From Trichuris trichiura (taxonomy: Eukaryota > Nematoda > Enoplea > Trichinellida > Trichuridae): DNA of 64,000 nt. Below the pieces are notes generated by a model. It ran no database searches and was not told where the DNA came from. It was given only the letters and a program-made list of their open reading frames with translations. Below, one piece after another: positions 1 through 10,573 of the stretch. Positions within the stretch are counted from its first letter, which is position 1. Each line of letters opens with the position of its first letter. The stretch is from contig JBAJFE010000047.1 in NCBI GenBank assembly GCA_037903355.1, positions 248,001 through 312,000 of the forward strand, written 5' to 3'. The position numbers and the translations under genes are program-made.

Positions 1-78
1 ATTGACTCTACACGCATGGAATCACGCGCCATATCGTCATCATCACCCTCGTCATCATAGAAAGCGAGAACAAAAAGA

Positions 79-92
79 GAGAGAGAGAGAGG
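79..92. repeat. short GA microsatellite
   Basis: An alternating GA run lies in the first 200 bases, downstream of the TNRC6 stop. No gene is visible between 1 and 209, which probably is 3' UTR or intergenic DNA. Confidence 0.7.
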
Positions 93-209
93 GACGGAAG
101 CGAAAAGAAAAGAAAAGTACAATCGTTCCTACTACATGGCCAACTGAATACACGTAGTGCATCTCTTTACGCCTCTCCTATGCCCCTCTCTGCGCACCAT
201 GATCATCAT

Positions 210-3200
210 TTAGTAAGTCTGGTGACGCTCCAATCCGCCGTAATAACCATCTCCGTAGATTGAACTTGGTCCCGGTGCATGAGAAAGTAATGTCATATGG
301 TCGGGTAGTTGTACGGACGGCGGAGGACCGAAAGGCGGATGCGGAGTTGCCGGCCCCCACGACGAAGGCGGAGGTGGAACATCCCATACAAGGCCAGGGT
401 GACCTACGGGACCTCCCGATTGAAACAACGGCTGGCGATGACTACTCGACGTTTGAATGAGCTTCTCGACTTCCGCGTCTTTAGCCAAATGAGCTGTTAG
501 GCCTATGGCAGAGCATTCGGGCTGCAGGCGAACCAACGCCTTTTCGGCACTGGCATCTTTGAACTTTACAGCGGCAAAACCAGATCCGGGCGGGAAGACA
601 AACGCTTGAACTGTACCAATACGAGAGAATAAGAATTGAAGCGTCTGTTCATCCACCTACAATTAACGATATTAAAAATTATACAGCGCGTAAGCCTATT
701 CACCAGGTGGGCATTTAACAAGACAATCCATTGTTGGGTAGCCGGCGATAGAGGCATGAATTGTGCATTATTAGCATAAGAAGACACCATTCGCGGACCG
801 CGATTGAAGTAGGCCATATTCAGCGATTGAGCTGGCGGACGTACGCTCTTTGCTGACCACCCGTCGTTGACAATATTCGGACTGAGGTTTGAGATCTGAA
901 AGAGAGAAAAAAAACTCGTATGCTCGCGTGCAAATTGGGGGACGCAACGAGACCTTGGAATCGTAGTAGGACTTTGGTGTGGCTGAGCTCACGGTAAGCA
1001 TAGTACTGGGAGAATAGAGCACCCCGCCAGCCGCGGCAGCAGCGCCATCTGGCACAGCATGAGATGATACAACAGCGGCGCTCAACTTTGAATCGCCGCT
1101 TAGACGAGTAAGGCTTATCGCACTCGTTTTAACGCTGCCCGGTGTGGCGTTTGGATCTTCGGCCACTTCGCGCGGATCTCGCCATTCCCATTTTTGACCC
1201 GGACGAAATTCCGGCGGACCATCGTCTAACGTCGCGGTTGAGGAACCTGACGACGTTTGCTGTTGTTGTTGTTGTTGTTGCTGCTGCTGATCGCTACCAC
1301 CACTTGCGCGACATATTTGTCCTTTGTCGCTAGGTGAAGAAATCAACGATGATTCGTCGGAGATGCCATGAAAGGCTGAGCTGCTCAAATGATCGGCCCC
1401 CTTCAAGTAATTGTCGCAAGGCCAGTCGAACGACTGCTGACGTTGCTTGGACCACGGATCTGACGACGTCATCAGCTCAAACCCGACCAACTTGTCTCTA
1501 CCGGTATCCCCGTTTTGGCTCTTTTCCTGGAGAACAACATCGGAATGTTTCCATTGGTGCACTTTGGAACCATTCAGCACGTCCGAGGCCGAAACGGTAG
1601 AGCTGCCGGAGGCTGAGGTCACCACGACCACATTGCCGAGATCATTGGAGGACGATGAGGAGGAACCAATACCACCACCAACAACCAATCCCGACGAACG
1701 TGATTTGCGAATCGGAGCGGTATGAGCGTTTATGTGGTTCTTTAGAGTGTGCACGGTCGCCCTGAGCTGGTTCACTTCACCGGAGATGCGCTGGTACTCG
1801 TGTTGCTGGGCGCCGTTCAACGGCCCCTTCTGGCTGAGCGAATGCAAATGATGCAACTCGCTTTCCGCCTGCTCCAACTTCGTAATACATTGCAACAATT
1901 GATTGAGCTTGAATAAAGTTTCCGGAGGCAGAGGTTGGCTAAGCAAATGCGATTCGATTAGGCCCGTTTTGACCGCGACCGCAAGTTGTTCAACGACTTG
2001 GTTCGCCAATACCTGAAGCGTTAAGGAAATTGTTTGATAAAGAGCCTACAATGATGACGTCAATCTCACTCTCACCAAAGACCCGCTAGCATTGGAAACT
2101 GCGGGCGAGCTGGCGAATACGTCGTCGCTCGGAACTGCATCTGAGTCCACGCTGCGCCGATTGATAGAATCATGACGACTAGATGGGGTCTAAAAATTAT
2201 TTGGGCCGTTATATTGACATCTTAAAACAACACATTTAAAAAAAAACTCACAGAGGCACAGTGGTTTTCAGTCCACGCAGCACAAGGCACACCCGAAGCC
2301 TGGTTAACGTTGGCAGCACCGGTTTCGTCGCTGGCCCATGGAGAAGTAATACTGCCCTCCAGCGAGCTGTATTTTCAAAATAACAAACCGACATAAAGAT
2401 AGAGAAAAAAGTGGTAAAAAAGTTTACCCGGCACTTTTCAGAGAACCGATGCCAAACGGACCAACTCCGCTCGTTGCCCAGGCGGAACCGCTACCTGCGC
2501 TGCCCACCGGCTTTATTGGCCTCGGGGCGATTGGCGAGTCCTTCCATACGCTACTCATGGCAGTGGACTGCTGCGAAGTGATTTTCGAAACGGAAGATGC
2601 GGCGGCTGCTGTACTATTATTGTTATTGACCGGTAATACAGGACTCCGTTGGACCGAAGATGAGGAGGCAGCGGCGGTGGGGGTCGCATCGTCGGCGTTC
2701 GTTTTCCATCTTTTTATTTCTCCCTGATTGTCCGGATCGCCCCAAATGCCGGTCCCCTTATCCAGCATAGCAGACTTTTTCGGATACGGATTATTCCACA
2801 CCATGCTGCTGTCTTTAGAAAAAATTCAAAACAAAAATTTATGCACACAAAATTCAAGAAAACAAGACGACGTCAATGCAACTACCTTGCTGAACTGGAG
2901 GACCTGTCCAAACGTTCGATGGGGTTTCCGGACTTATCCACGCGTTCGATCGACCAGGAACCTGTAAACACAACTTGCAATGATGAAGCTGAGAAAAGGG
3001 AGAAAAAACCGCATGCAATAGTGTCAGCTCATTATCGCGAGCGTACAAGCTGGACTTTGGTCACAAAAACTTGCCAGTCACTTTTACTCCTACGCTAATG
3101 CGGTATAAAAGTGCAATTATTGAGCGTTCGCTTTAAGAGAAAAAAGATGGCAAACAAGTTATTACTGAGCTAGTTATGCATACTACTAAAACAGGATAGA

Positions 3201-5769
3201 GATTATTCGAAGCGATTGCAATCTAACCTGCTGGACGAAATAGTCTGCGTTTACGTTGGGTTACTTCAAAGTCCAAGGAAGCCACTCCATTTCAGCGGGA
3301 GAACACAAACTATCCCAGAGACCGCGTCTGCTAATTGCTCAGGTATGCCACGACCATGTAAACAACGTCGCAGTGTCGTCTCGGTGAAACCCGATTAGTT
3401 ACCGTATATCGACGCAACCTGTCCGACTAGAAGCAGCCCAAGGAAAAAAGTGTTTGTGCCTAACCCGAGAGACCCAAATCAACAACAGCAGAGAATTTTG
3501 ATACATAGGGAGGTCGTTCGCTCATGTCACTAACTAACAAAGCTGAGACAGAATTTTCTTGACGCATCGAATATCCAAGACAGAAAACCCTGCATGCACT
3601 AGAACGAACCAGATGTCGAAAGGGCGTTCAGTAGGCGAGAACCGAAACGCCCGCAGTGGCAAAAAAGAATAGGCCAAATGCAAGACTACGCCACTGCTCA
3701 CTTTTCAGCACAGAGTCAACCTGATTTCTTTCAAATTTTGTTAGCGTCACTTTCAGGGGCATAATTAGTAAAAATAGGCTGTCGTAGTCTTCACTGAGAT
3801 TACTTAATGTTATTTACAGTCGGCACTTCTCCGAGCTCGCGATAATTGGAGACGTAATAAACATTTAGAAACAGAAATAAGTTTTTGCGGTTTTTCTGTG
3901 CTGAGCGGTCAGCGTGCAGGAAAAGAATGAGCGTTTATTCTTTTCCGCTAAGACTGAAATATTTTATTCATGCTGTACAGGCTGCTCAAGAAAAAAAACC
4001 CGTTAACAAATAGATCAACAAGCCAAAAGTTACGTTACGAAAGAAGCTGCGTTTTCAAATTTAGGGGCTGGTTAAAAGATGGTGAACGTTGCAGCTTCGC
4101 GCGAAACGCTAAGGAGGCTCTCCGACTTCAAAAATTCAGCTTCTGGCAAGCTGCCAAGATTTTTTCGTTCAAACATTTGAAAAACAGTACCTGCGCACTA
4201 AATTTGAAAGTACAGTATGAAACCTTCCCTTTCACTACGTGGAAAAACTGCTCGCACCCTTGATAGGAGCAATCGAAAGAACTGATAAACAATACAAGGC
4301 CGTACAGAGAAAGAAACCATTCGTTTGGCCTTTGCTTTTTCGCTGAAAACAAGAACCAATCAATCTGAACGCTGGCGGCGCGATGAAGCCGGTCTGGCAT
4401 GTTGTAAGTAACAGATTTTTGTCCTTGCTTATCACATTTTTTAAAATCAAACATAAGCTGAACTCATTTCTGTTAGCGGCATCTGTTAAGCTCATTTGCG
4501 TAAGTAGAAGCTAAAGCGCGCTATGGACGAGGGAATATTTTTAAAAAGCAGTAATTGCTGCCTTTTGAATGATAAAGCTTGTCAAAGTCGTTCGACTAGA
4601 CGACCGTCTAGACAAGCAGCATCACCTGTTTCGCGGCGACGTTGGTCACCACCTTTATACGAAGGGTAAACCTTCAAAAGCAATGTTCAAACAAAAATAG
4701 CCGTTCGTTTACATTTGATTCCCCGTAACACGAACGCTTCAACTGGAGCAATCGATTTCCTTCATAAGTAAACAGTGAAATGTGGAGCTGTCGCCAACTG
4801 GACTTCGTTACTTCGCGACGGACGAAATAAGATAGAGCATTAGCAGCACACCCAGCCGTAAGGAAGGAATGTCTCATCGTAAGTGCACTTAGGTTTTTAG
4901 CCTACCAATCTAGACGATGCGTAAAAGTAGGGCTGCTCTTTTGAAAAGGTAACTGCCAAAAAGAGTGATGACGTCACGTCTACACTTGGCTAAAGAGAAA
5001 CAGTAGGACAACTGCTACTCACCGCCTGCGGCTCTTCCCAACCGGATGCGGTACGCACAGCGCTCATGCTACTACCCCACTGGTCTTTTTCGTAGGGCGT
5101 TTTCCAATAGACTACTTCGCTGACAGCCGCTTTGCTGGCGCCGCTTCCGGATGACCAAGCATTTTCACGATTTGATACGGAATTCCACGAAGTACCGGCA
5201 GTCGAGAGGGCACTGTCGTTGCCAGCGCTGTCCATAGACATCTTTCCCACACCGGAATCCGTCGTACCCACATCCCATGGAGTACCCTGATCGACTGGTT
5301 TGCCCCAACTGGTGGTGCCACCGGTTGGATCGAAGTTGGAACCGCTACCTCGGCGCAACATTGATACACCGTGCGAACTGACCGATGAAACACCCTTTCT
5401 TGCCACGTCAGACCAGCTGCTGCTGACAATTGGCATAACAGTCTCCTTGAGAAGTTAGGAAAAAAAGGAGAAATTTAAACAGATTACTGTATAGCAAAAA
5501 ATGACCGAAGGTACCTGCATGCGCGATTGTGATGACCAAACGTTTGCCCCGCTGGCGGTGTCGATGGAATTGGTCTTAGCCAACGGGCTCCAGTCGGACT
5601 CTGTTGGAGTGGCGCCAATGGCCGGCCAACCGCTGGCGTTGTCCCAGGCCGACTTGACATGTCCTTTCGAGGGCTGAGACGGGCTACCCCAGGCCGAACT
5701 GCCTCCACCGATCGATTCCGACGTGAAGGCGTTGGCACCCACTATAGCTATATCTTCGGTATTCCACAT
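210..5769 (-). CDS. TNRC6: TNRC6/GW182 family protein, multi-exon
   Basis: GW182 proteins bind Argonaute through GW/WG repeats and recruit PABP and deadenylases to silence miRNA targets in the cytoplasm. Exons inferred from splice sites, 5' to 3' on the minus strand: 5515-5769, 5033-5445, 2886-2961, 2428-2812, 2252-2366, 2076-2189, 954-2012, 704-895, 210-656. All of these except the junction between the 5033-5445 and 2886-2961 exons, where about 2 kb may hide further exons, were checked for phase or keep the frame. Seen: tryptophan repeats next to G/S (SSAWGSP, TSWGKP, GIWGDP, SPWASDE), a helical Q/L-rich block (PLPPETLFKLNQLLQ), a polyglutamine run, a PAM2-like motif (PPEFRPGQKW with downstream TPGSV), and a C-terminal RRM (WIVLLNAHL through GFAAVKFKD) followed by WDVPPPPSSWGP. 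The donor at 953 is weak (GTCTCG). The ATG at 5769 is the first supported start; an upstream non-coding exon is possible. Confidence 0.92.
1258..1290 (-). repeat. CAG/CAA repeat coding polyglutamine
   Basis: The run of TGT and TGC triplets on the plus strand reads as mixed CAG/CAA on the minus strand, giving about 11 glutamines inside the TNRC6 homologue, upstream of the PAM2-like motif. Q-rich stretches are normal in this family. The CAA/CAG mixture suggests some stability against slippage. Confidence 0.85.
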
Positions 5770-8192
5770 GACTGTTGCGGCGAAAACCCTTAGTTCACAC
5801 CTTACCGGCTATCGACATATTATACCGGTTCTTGACCGCTTGACAACTAAAAGGATAAAACTTCCTGAAAAAGACAACACTAATTAACATAACGCAGTTT
5901 CTATTAAAAGGGAGCGCGAACGGACGAGCGTAAAAGTTGAAGCCATTATTGGCTTTGCAAAGCAGTGGGAGCTGAATCAGCCGGACTTGTTGAATTGGGT
6001 AACAAACAGGCAATTTTCGGGACGATAAAGCTTGAAAATTTTCGTGAGGCGCAAAGGCAGCGCGCATCCAACCGCCGAACGCGTACGGCTAACAAACAGC
6101 TTGTTGCAAGAGAAAACTACGGGTTTGAATAGCTAAATGAAATTGTTATTCAAAAATTACGTGCGCCTTCGACGAAAGGATTGATCTACCGTTGGAGAGG
6201 AAAATGAAAGCAAGCAAATCGTCAAATTTGGTGCAACAGTTTTCAACAATGCTTACGCTTACTCCTCACACTACAGGAGCAGACGACTGCTTTGGTCGAA
6301 CACGTCGATATAGAGTGAACGGCGGCCGCGCGCGAACTGATGCTCTGCCGAGCCAACCAACTAGTCGTCGCCGGTCTAGCGCCGATGGACGCTACAGACA
6401 GACGCAAGCGCCGGCCAAGAAAATCAATACTAACCAGGCCGGGCGAATTTCAGAGAAAACCAAACGCGCCAGAGAGAGAGAGAGAGAGAGTACACGCTCG
6501 TCAAGCGGATTGACCTAGCCGACGTTCAAACAAAAGCAACGGCGCCACTCGGCGCTCTAGCCAGGTTGCCGTTGGCAACTGCGCGCCGGTCGCCCAATTG
6601 GCGCTCAAGAAAAACTTGAACACCGCGCAGAGATATACGCACGTGAATACGCAACAATTGCCGACGCTGCAGCCGATAAGTTCTACTGGAAAATTTTGAA
6701 ATCGCACAAGTCTGTCTGGTCAGCGAAATTTACAACGGCGAACAAGCGTTTTTGGGCGCCAAAATGGCCACGCGTAAAAGAGCTAAGCACGATGGCGCTT
6801 GCAAAAGGCCACCCTTAGCGCAAGAGCGTCTATACAGCTAGCCAACAAAACCGCTACTACGAACAGGGCTGCTCGCGTCGGAAAGTCCCAATTGGAGTTC
6901 TACTGTTCCGCCCGTTAACAAGCTGAATAGCAGCATGTGGCCGGCTTGTGAAGAGGCGAGAATCTGGGCCAACGCACGCAAATCAATGCACAATAAACGA
7001 ACGAGACGCCAAATAAAAAGCAGTCAAACCCACCGTACGACAACAACAATAGCAATGAAAAGCAGGAATCTTGGGGATACTGTAACCTATATTTCCTTTT
7101 GTTTGTTCAAACGAATAAAGGGCTTTGGGCAATGATAAGATGGGCTGTACAGGCAGAAATCCCACACAGGCTACTAATTGGCGCAACTTTGTTTGCTTAC
7201 GACTCTGTTTGCTTCCGCGCTACGCGCGTCCGATTATCCTAGTGCTTTGTCTACCGCACAGCAGCCGACATTATCACAGGTGCCTATAGAGGCAACTTGC
7301 CGAAACGCCAGCGCCTACAGCGTGGGAGGGTGAAATGAGAAGGCGAAATGGCAACTCGTCGCCTGTTCAACAGGTGCAATGAAGGAATTCGAGTAACACC
7401 TGCTTGATCGCGGGCCAATTTACGTCAAAGCCGAATTACATGGTCCTGCCCTGTTGTAAACAGTTAAATTACACTCTGTCAGTAACAGCGAACACGGAAC
7501 AGCCAGGTTGTTCCAATGGCTAACAGAATACTTAGAATTCAATTTGAAAAAAAGAGTATAAGCGAAGAATACGCACCGCTATTCCTGAGAGAGTGGCATA
7601 TGCGCGACTTCCCGAACTGGAATGGTATTTGGCGCTACAGAATAACCTCTAGTAAGTGTTCGTACCTGCAAATCATTTGGCTAGCGTTCCAAACGCAAAT
7701 AACTGTCATGCTGGCGAAAAAATAAGCCAAATACCACTAATGCACGATGGCAATTTTTACACCAACGCTTTGTGAAAGTGTGCACTTGCAAAGCTTTGAA
7801 GAGAGAAAAGTCACTTTGCGCGCTGCTCGCCGGGAAATGACGCAAAACAATGCATACTATCACGCTAAGTTTCCTTCGCAAACTTTCAACGAGACGTCAG
7901 ACGATCCTGCGCCTCTCCGTTGAGTCTTATATTTCTTAACGACAAAACGCTTCCCTGCGCACAATCTGTTGCATAATAACGCTTTTACATAAAGAGAGCC
8001 TTCGCTGGCTTTAAGCAAAACTCACAAGACTTTGTTTCCACTGCTAAATAAAATTTTCCAGTATAAAGCTTTAACTTTGACAATAGGTTTGCGCCAACGG
8101 AAGTCGTCCGAACTTCCTTGCGTTCCAACAGTGCTAAAGATGTGCTCGAAGGAGTCGTAGGAAAAGGCTTTTGCTAGATTAACTAATTATCA
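5770..8192. other. gene-free stretch upstream of TNRC6
   Basis: No open frame here resembles a known protein. It presumably includes the TNRC6 promoter and 5' UTR. A GA run at about 6473-6491 is the only simple repeat noted. The frames at 6192-6518 and 5795-6067 are low-complexity or compositional and I do not regard them as genes. Confidence 0.6.
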
Positions 8193-8206
8193 CGAGCTAG
8201 AACAAA
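8193..8206 (+). repeat. left target-site duplication of PLE1
   Basis: CGAGCTAGAACAAA is repeated exactly at 10549-10562; the wider 25-base match has three differences. It lies about 95 bases before the conserved part of the reverse transcriptase frame. Confidence 0.7.
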
Positions 8207-8301
8207 TTAAACACAGTAAATAACTCAATAACACAGATAAAACTATCGTTAACCTCAGCTTCCTTGTGTTCTAAACGACAATGAGAAAACAGTTTTAGGC
8301 A

Positions 8302-10287
8302 AAAGGTTTAAATTTCGTTCCCACTCCTAAGAACCCCCCGATTTTAGATATAATTGTTTCCACGGAGTACGGTCTCGCGCAAACCGATCCTAAGGTGGCT
8401 AAAGAAATTAAAGGTCACATCTCCAGCCTAGTATTGCGCAACAACAACAACAATCGTCCGACCCCAAACCTAAGCAGTTCAGAACGGGGGATCATTAAAA
8501 GTCTAAAATCTAGAACAGACATTGTGATTACGAAGGCTGACAAAGGTAATACGGTTGTTATACTGGATAGGAACTTCTACACACAAAAGATAAATGAGCT
8601 CCTCAGCAACCCCGTTTACCGTCCCATAAAACAAGACCCGACCGATAAGACCCGAAAACTTTTGCAAAATATGTTAGACTCCTTCGCCAATGAACCCCAA
8701 GACCCAATTATTTCTAAAATAAACCGTAGTCTCTCATACATCAGTAACACTAGGTGCCCTGAACTTTACGGCCTTCCCAAAATCCACAAACCAGGTGTCC
8801 CTCTAAGACCAGTTGTCTCCAGCATTAATAGTGTCACCTCAAGACTTTGTTCATATCTAAAAACTATAATCCAACCCCTAACCGGTAAACGCGAGTCCAA
8901 TGTTAAAAATTGTAAAGAATTTTGTTCCACACTAAAAGACATAAAAATGCAGCCCGGTGACATCATGGTCAGTTACGATGTAAAAGACCTTTTCACAAGC
9001 GTTCCCATAAAATATACCATCAACTTGCTTCAAACTCTGTTAGATGCAGATGACACCATCTTGCAGAGGACGAAATTAAACCCCACCCACATAGTTAAAT
9101 TAGTGTCGTTCTGCATGCGCGAGGGCAACTACTTCAGATTCCAGGATAGTTTCTTCTCACAAAAGGACGGTGCGCCTATGGGCAGTCCACTCTCCCCCAT
9201 ACTTGCGGAGATCTTCATGGAACATCTCGAAGAAAAAGCCTTCAGCACTCTGCAAGACTGTGCCCCTCCTATCATTTTCAAAAGATATGTAGACGACATC
9301 TTTGCCATCATAAAATCAGGCAGTGAAGAAACTCTCTTGGAACACCTGAATAGTCTTTTCCCCAACCAGATAACGCTAACCATTGAGAAGGAAAATAATT
9401 GTAAACTCCCTTTTCTAGATGTCTTAGTCATTAAACAAGGGAATAAGTTAAAAACAACAGTTTATAGGAAACCCACCCACTCGGACCGGCACCTAAACTT
9501 TTCTTCTCATCACCCTATTTCAGTTAAAAGAGGTATAGTTAAAGGGATGGTTGACAGGGCCCTAACGGTTTGTGACCCTGAATATTTAAATACAGAATTA
9601 AGACACATTTATAACACACTATGCAGTAACGGATACCCCAGTAAATTCATCAATTCCATTATTAAACAGTGCCAACAAAATAAACCTTCATCACCGTCCC
9701 CGCCTGATAACCAACAACGCCCGGTGCTGCTCCTTCCCTACTACAGTGGTTTAAGTGAACGAATCAGGAGACTGGGGCGCTCCTTAAATTTCAACGTGAG
9801 ATTTAAAAGTTCATGTAATTTTCGTTCGATTGTGAGAAATGACAAGATCAAGGTTCCTTTTGACAGCAGACCCGGTGTCATTTACCAAATAAAGTGTGGT
9901 TGCAACGCCTCCTACATAGGAGAAACGGGCAACACTTTACTTAAGAGATTCGGCCAACACATGAAGAATGTGTTGACATACAAGAACGCCGAACGAAGAC
10001 TCAATGGGATACAGGCCACCGGCCGAGGGCGTCCACCGACAACGGACCCTCGAAAAGCCATGGAGAACGCGATAAGTGCCTCAGTGATCGTTGAGCACGC
10101 ATCTCGGTGCACACTCGACCCGCACCCGAAGATCATATGCCACGAAAACGTATTACATCTTAGGCGTATTAAGGAGGCTCTGTACATCCAGAGCAACTCC
10201 ACTATCAATCGCGACAATGGCGTGGAGGTTAGTGAAGTATGGGCTGCGCCGATTAATAAATTCCAATGCTGCCCCCTACCCAACTAA
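8302..10287 (+). CDS. Penelope reverse transcriptase with GIY-YIG endonuclease
   Basis: The protein copies element RNA into DNA and nicks the target. The frame is open for about 660 codons. Reverse transcriptase motifs in order: ITKADKGN, LYGLPKIHKP with LRPVVS, YDVKDLFTSVP (first catalytic Asp), GAPMGSPLSPILAE, and RYVDDIF (catalytic Asp pair); then FLDVLV and YRKPTHSDRHLNF. Near the C-terminus the GIY-YIG nuclease is seen as VIYQIKCG with SYIGETGNTL and the basic LLKRFGQH. No stop or frameshift interrupts these domains, so the copy may be recent. There is no in-frame ATG before about 8671, inside the conserved region, while similarity to PLE2 reaches back to 8302 (KGLNFVPTPK). Just before that the frame meets TAG (8296-8298), and homologous codons continue one frame over, so the 5' end carries an indel or an upstream exon is missing. 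Confidence 0.93.
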   Translation, partial: KGLNFVPTPKNPPILDIIVSTEYGLAQTDPKVAKEIKGHISSLVLRNNNNNRPTPNLSSSERGIIKSLKSRTDIVITKADKGNTVVILDRNFYTQKINELLSNPVYRPIKQDPTDKTRKLLQNMLDSFANEPQDPIISKINRSLSYISNTRCPELYGLPKIHKPGVPLRPVVSSINSVTSRLCSYLKTIIQPLTGKRESNVKNCKEFCSTLKDIKMQPGDIMVSYDVKDLFTSVPIKYTINLLQTLLDADDTILQRTKLNPTHIVKLVSFCMREGNYFRFQDSFFSQKDGAPMGSPLSPILAEIFMEHLEEKAFSTLQDCAPPIIFKRYVDDIFAIIKSGSEETLLEHLNSLFPNQITLTIEKENNCKLPFLDVLVIKQGNKLKTTVYRKPTHSDRHLNFSSHHPISVKRGIVKGMVDRALTVCDPEYLNTELRHIYNTLCSNGYPSKFINSIIKQCQQNKPSSPSPPDNQQRPVLLLPYYSGLSERIRRLGRSLNFNVRFKSSCNFRSIVRNDKIKVPFDSRPGVIYQIKCGCNASYIGETGNTLLKRFGQHMKNVLTYKNAERRLNGIQATGRGRPPTTDPRKAMENAISASVIVEHASRCTLDPHPKIICHENVLHLRRIKEALYIQSNSTINRDNGVEVSEVWAAPINKFQCCPLPN

Positions 10288-10311
10288 TCAAACACCCATT
10301 GTTCCCATGCG

Positions 10312-10320
10312 CTATATAAA
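10312..10320 (+). promoter_or_regulatory. TATA-like box in PLE1 3' region
   Basis: CTATATAAA lies 25 bases after the stop codon and about 30-38 bases before the first base of the hammerhead ribozyme. A transcript started at normal TATA spacing would begin at or next to the ribozyme. Promoter function is inference. Confidence 0.45.
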
Positions 10321-10349
10321 CCCCTAGCTGAATAAAAACATTCTCCCTC

Positions 10350-10394
10350 ATACTGCTGACGACGGAACACGAGCAGTTCCGAAACGTACGGTAT
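10350..10394 (+). ncRNA. hammerhead ribozyme in PLE1 (HHR-A)
   Basis: Stem I pairs ATACTG (10350-10355) with CGGTAT (10389-10394), six pairs including one G-U. The conserved core CTGACGA is 10356-10362. Stem II pairs GGAAC (10364-10368) with GTTCC (10376-10380) around a 7-base loop. GAAA is 10381-10384. Stem III is the self-complementary ACGT (10384-10387), followed by the predicted cleavage site after A10388 (GTA). C10363 is an extra base between the core and stem II. Every conserved hammerhead position (CUGANGA, GAAA, NUH) is present. Hammerheads are known in Penelope terminal repeats. Confidence 0.88.
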
Positions 10395-10424
10395 ACAAAT
10401 TGTTCTGTATTTTCTCTAACAATT

Positions 10425-10450
10425 TGCTCATCCATCCGTTGGTAGGGCAT
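10425..10450 (+). repeat. conserved Penelope 3' block
   Basis: A 26-base block ending in GGTAGGGCAT is shared, with one difference, with 21315-21340 (plus) and 21133-21158 (minus). It lies about 30 bases after the ribozyme in PLE1 and about 40 in the other copies, tying all three to one Penelope family. Confidence 0.85.
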
Positions 10451-10548
10451 TTTGAAGTTTACTTACAGATACATCCAACAGGCCAAACCCGTGAATCTGA
10501 AGATCTACTATGAAACTATTCAAGCCTGTTAAAAGACATCCCGTCTTT

Positions 10549-10562
10549 CGAGCTAGAACAAA
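10549..10562 (+). repeat. right target-site duplication of PLE1
   Basis: Second copy of CGAGCTAGAACAAA. It begins exactly where homology between PLE1 and the other Penelope 3' ends in this window stops, as expected for duplicated target DNA. Confidence 0.7.
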
Positions 10563-10573
10563 CTTAAAACAGT

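Larger units (their letters stand above)
8207..10548 (+). mobile_element. Penelope-like element PLE1, 5'-truncated
   Basis: The unit holds a reverse transcriptase/GIY-YIG frame, a TATA-like box, a hammerhead ribozyme and a 3' tail. Its right edge is fixed in two ways: the tail (ACATCCCGTCTTT at 10536-10548) aligns with the ends of two other Penelope 3' copies at 20.95 and 21.44 kb (GCATCCAGTSTT), and right after it begins a 14-base direct repeat, CGAGCTAGAACAAA, also found at 8193-8206. The similarity runs on to 25 bases with three mismatches (8193-8217 and 10549-10573). I read this as the target-site duplication. No ribozyme-bearing terminal repeat is seen 5' of the frame, so this copy is probably truncated on that side, as is common for Penelope elements. 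Confidence 0.88.

Noticed and set aside
4591..4613. Short palindrome around CTAGACGACCGTCTAG
   Set aside because: Seven-base arms only; common by chance in 64 kb.
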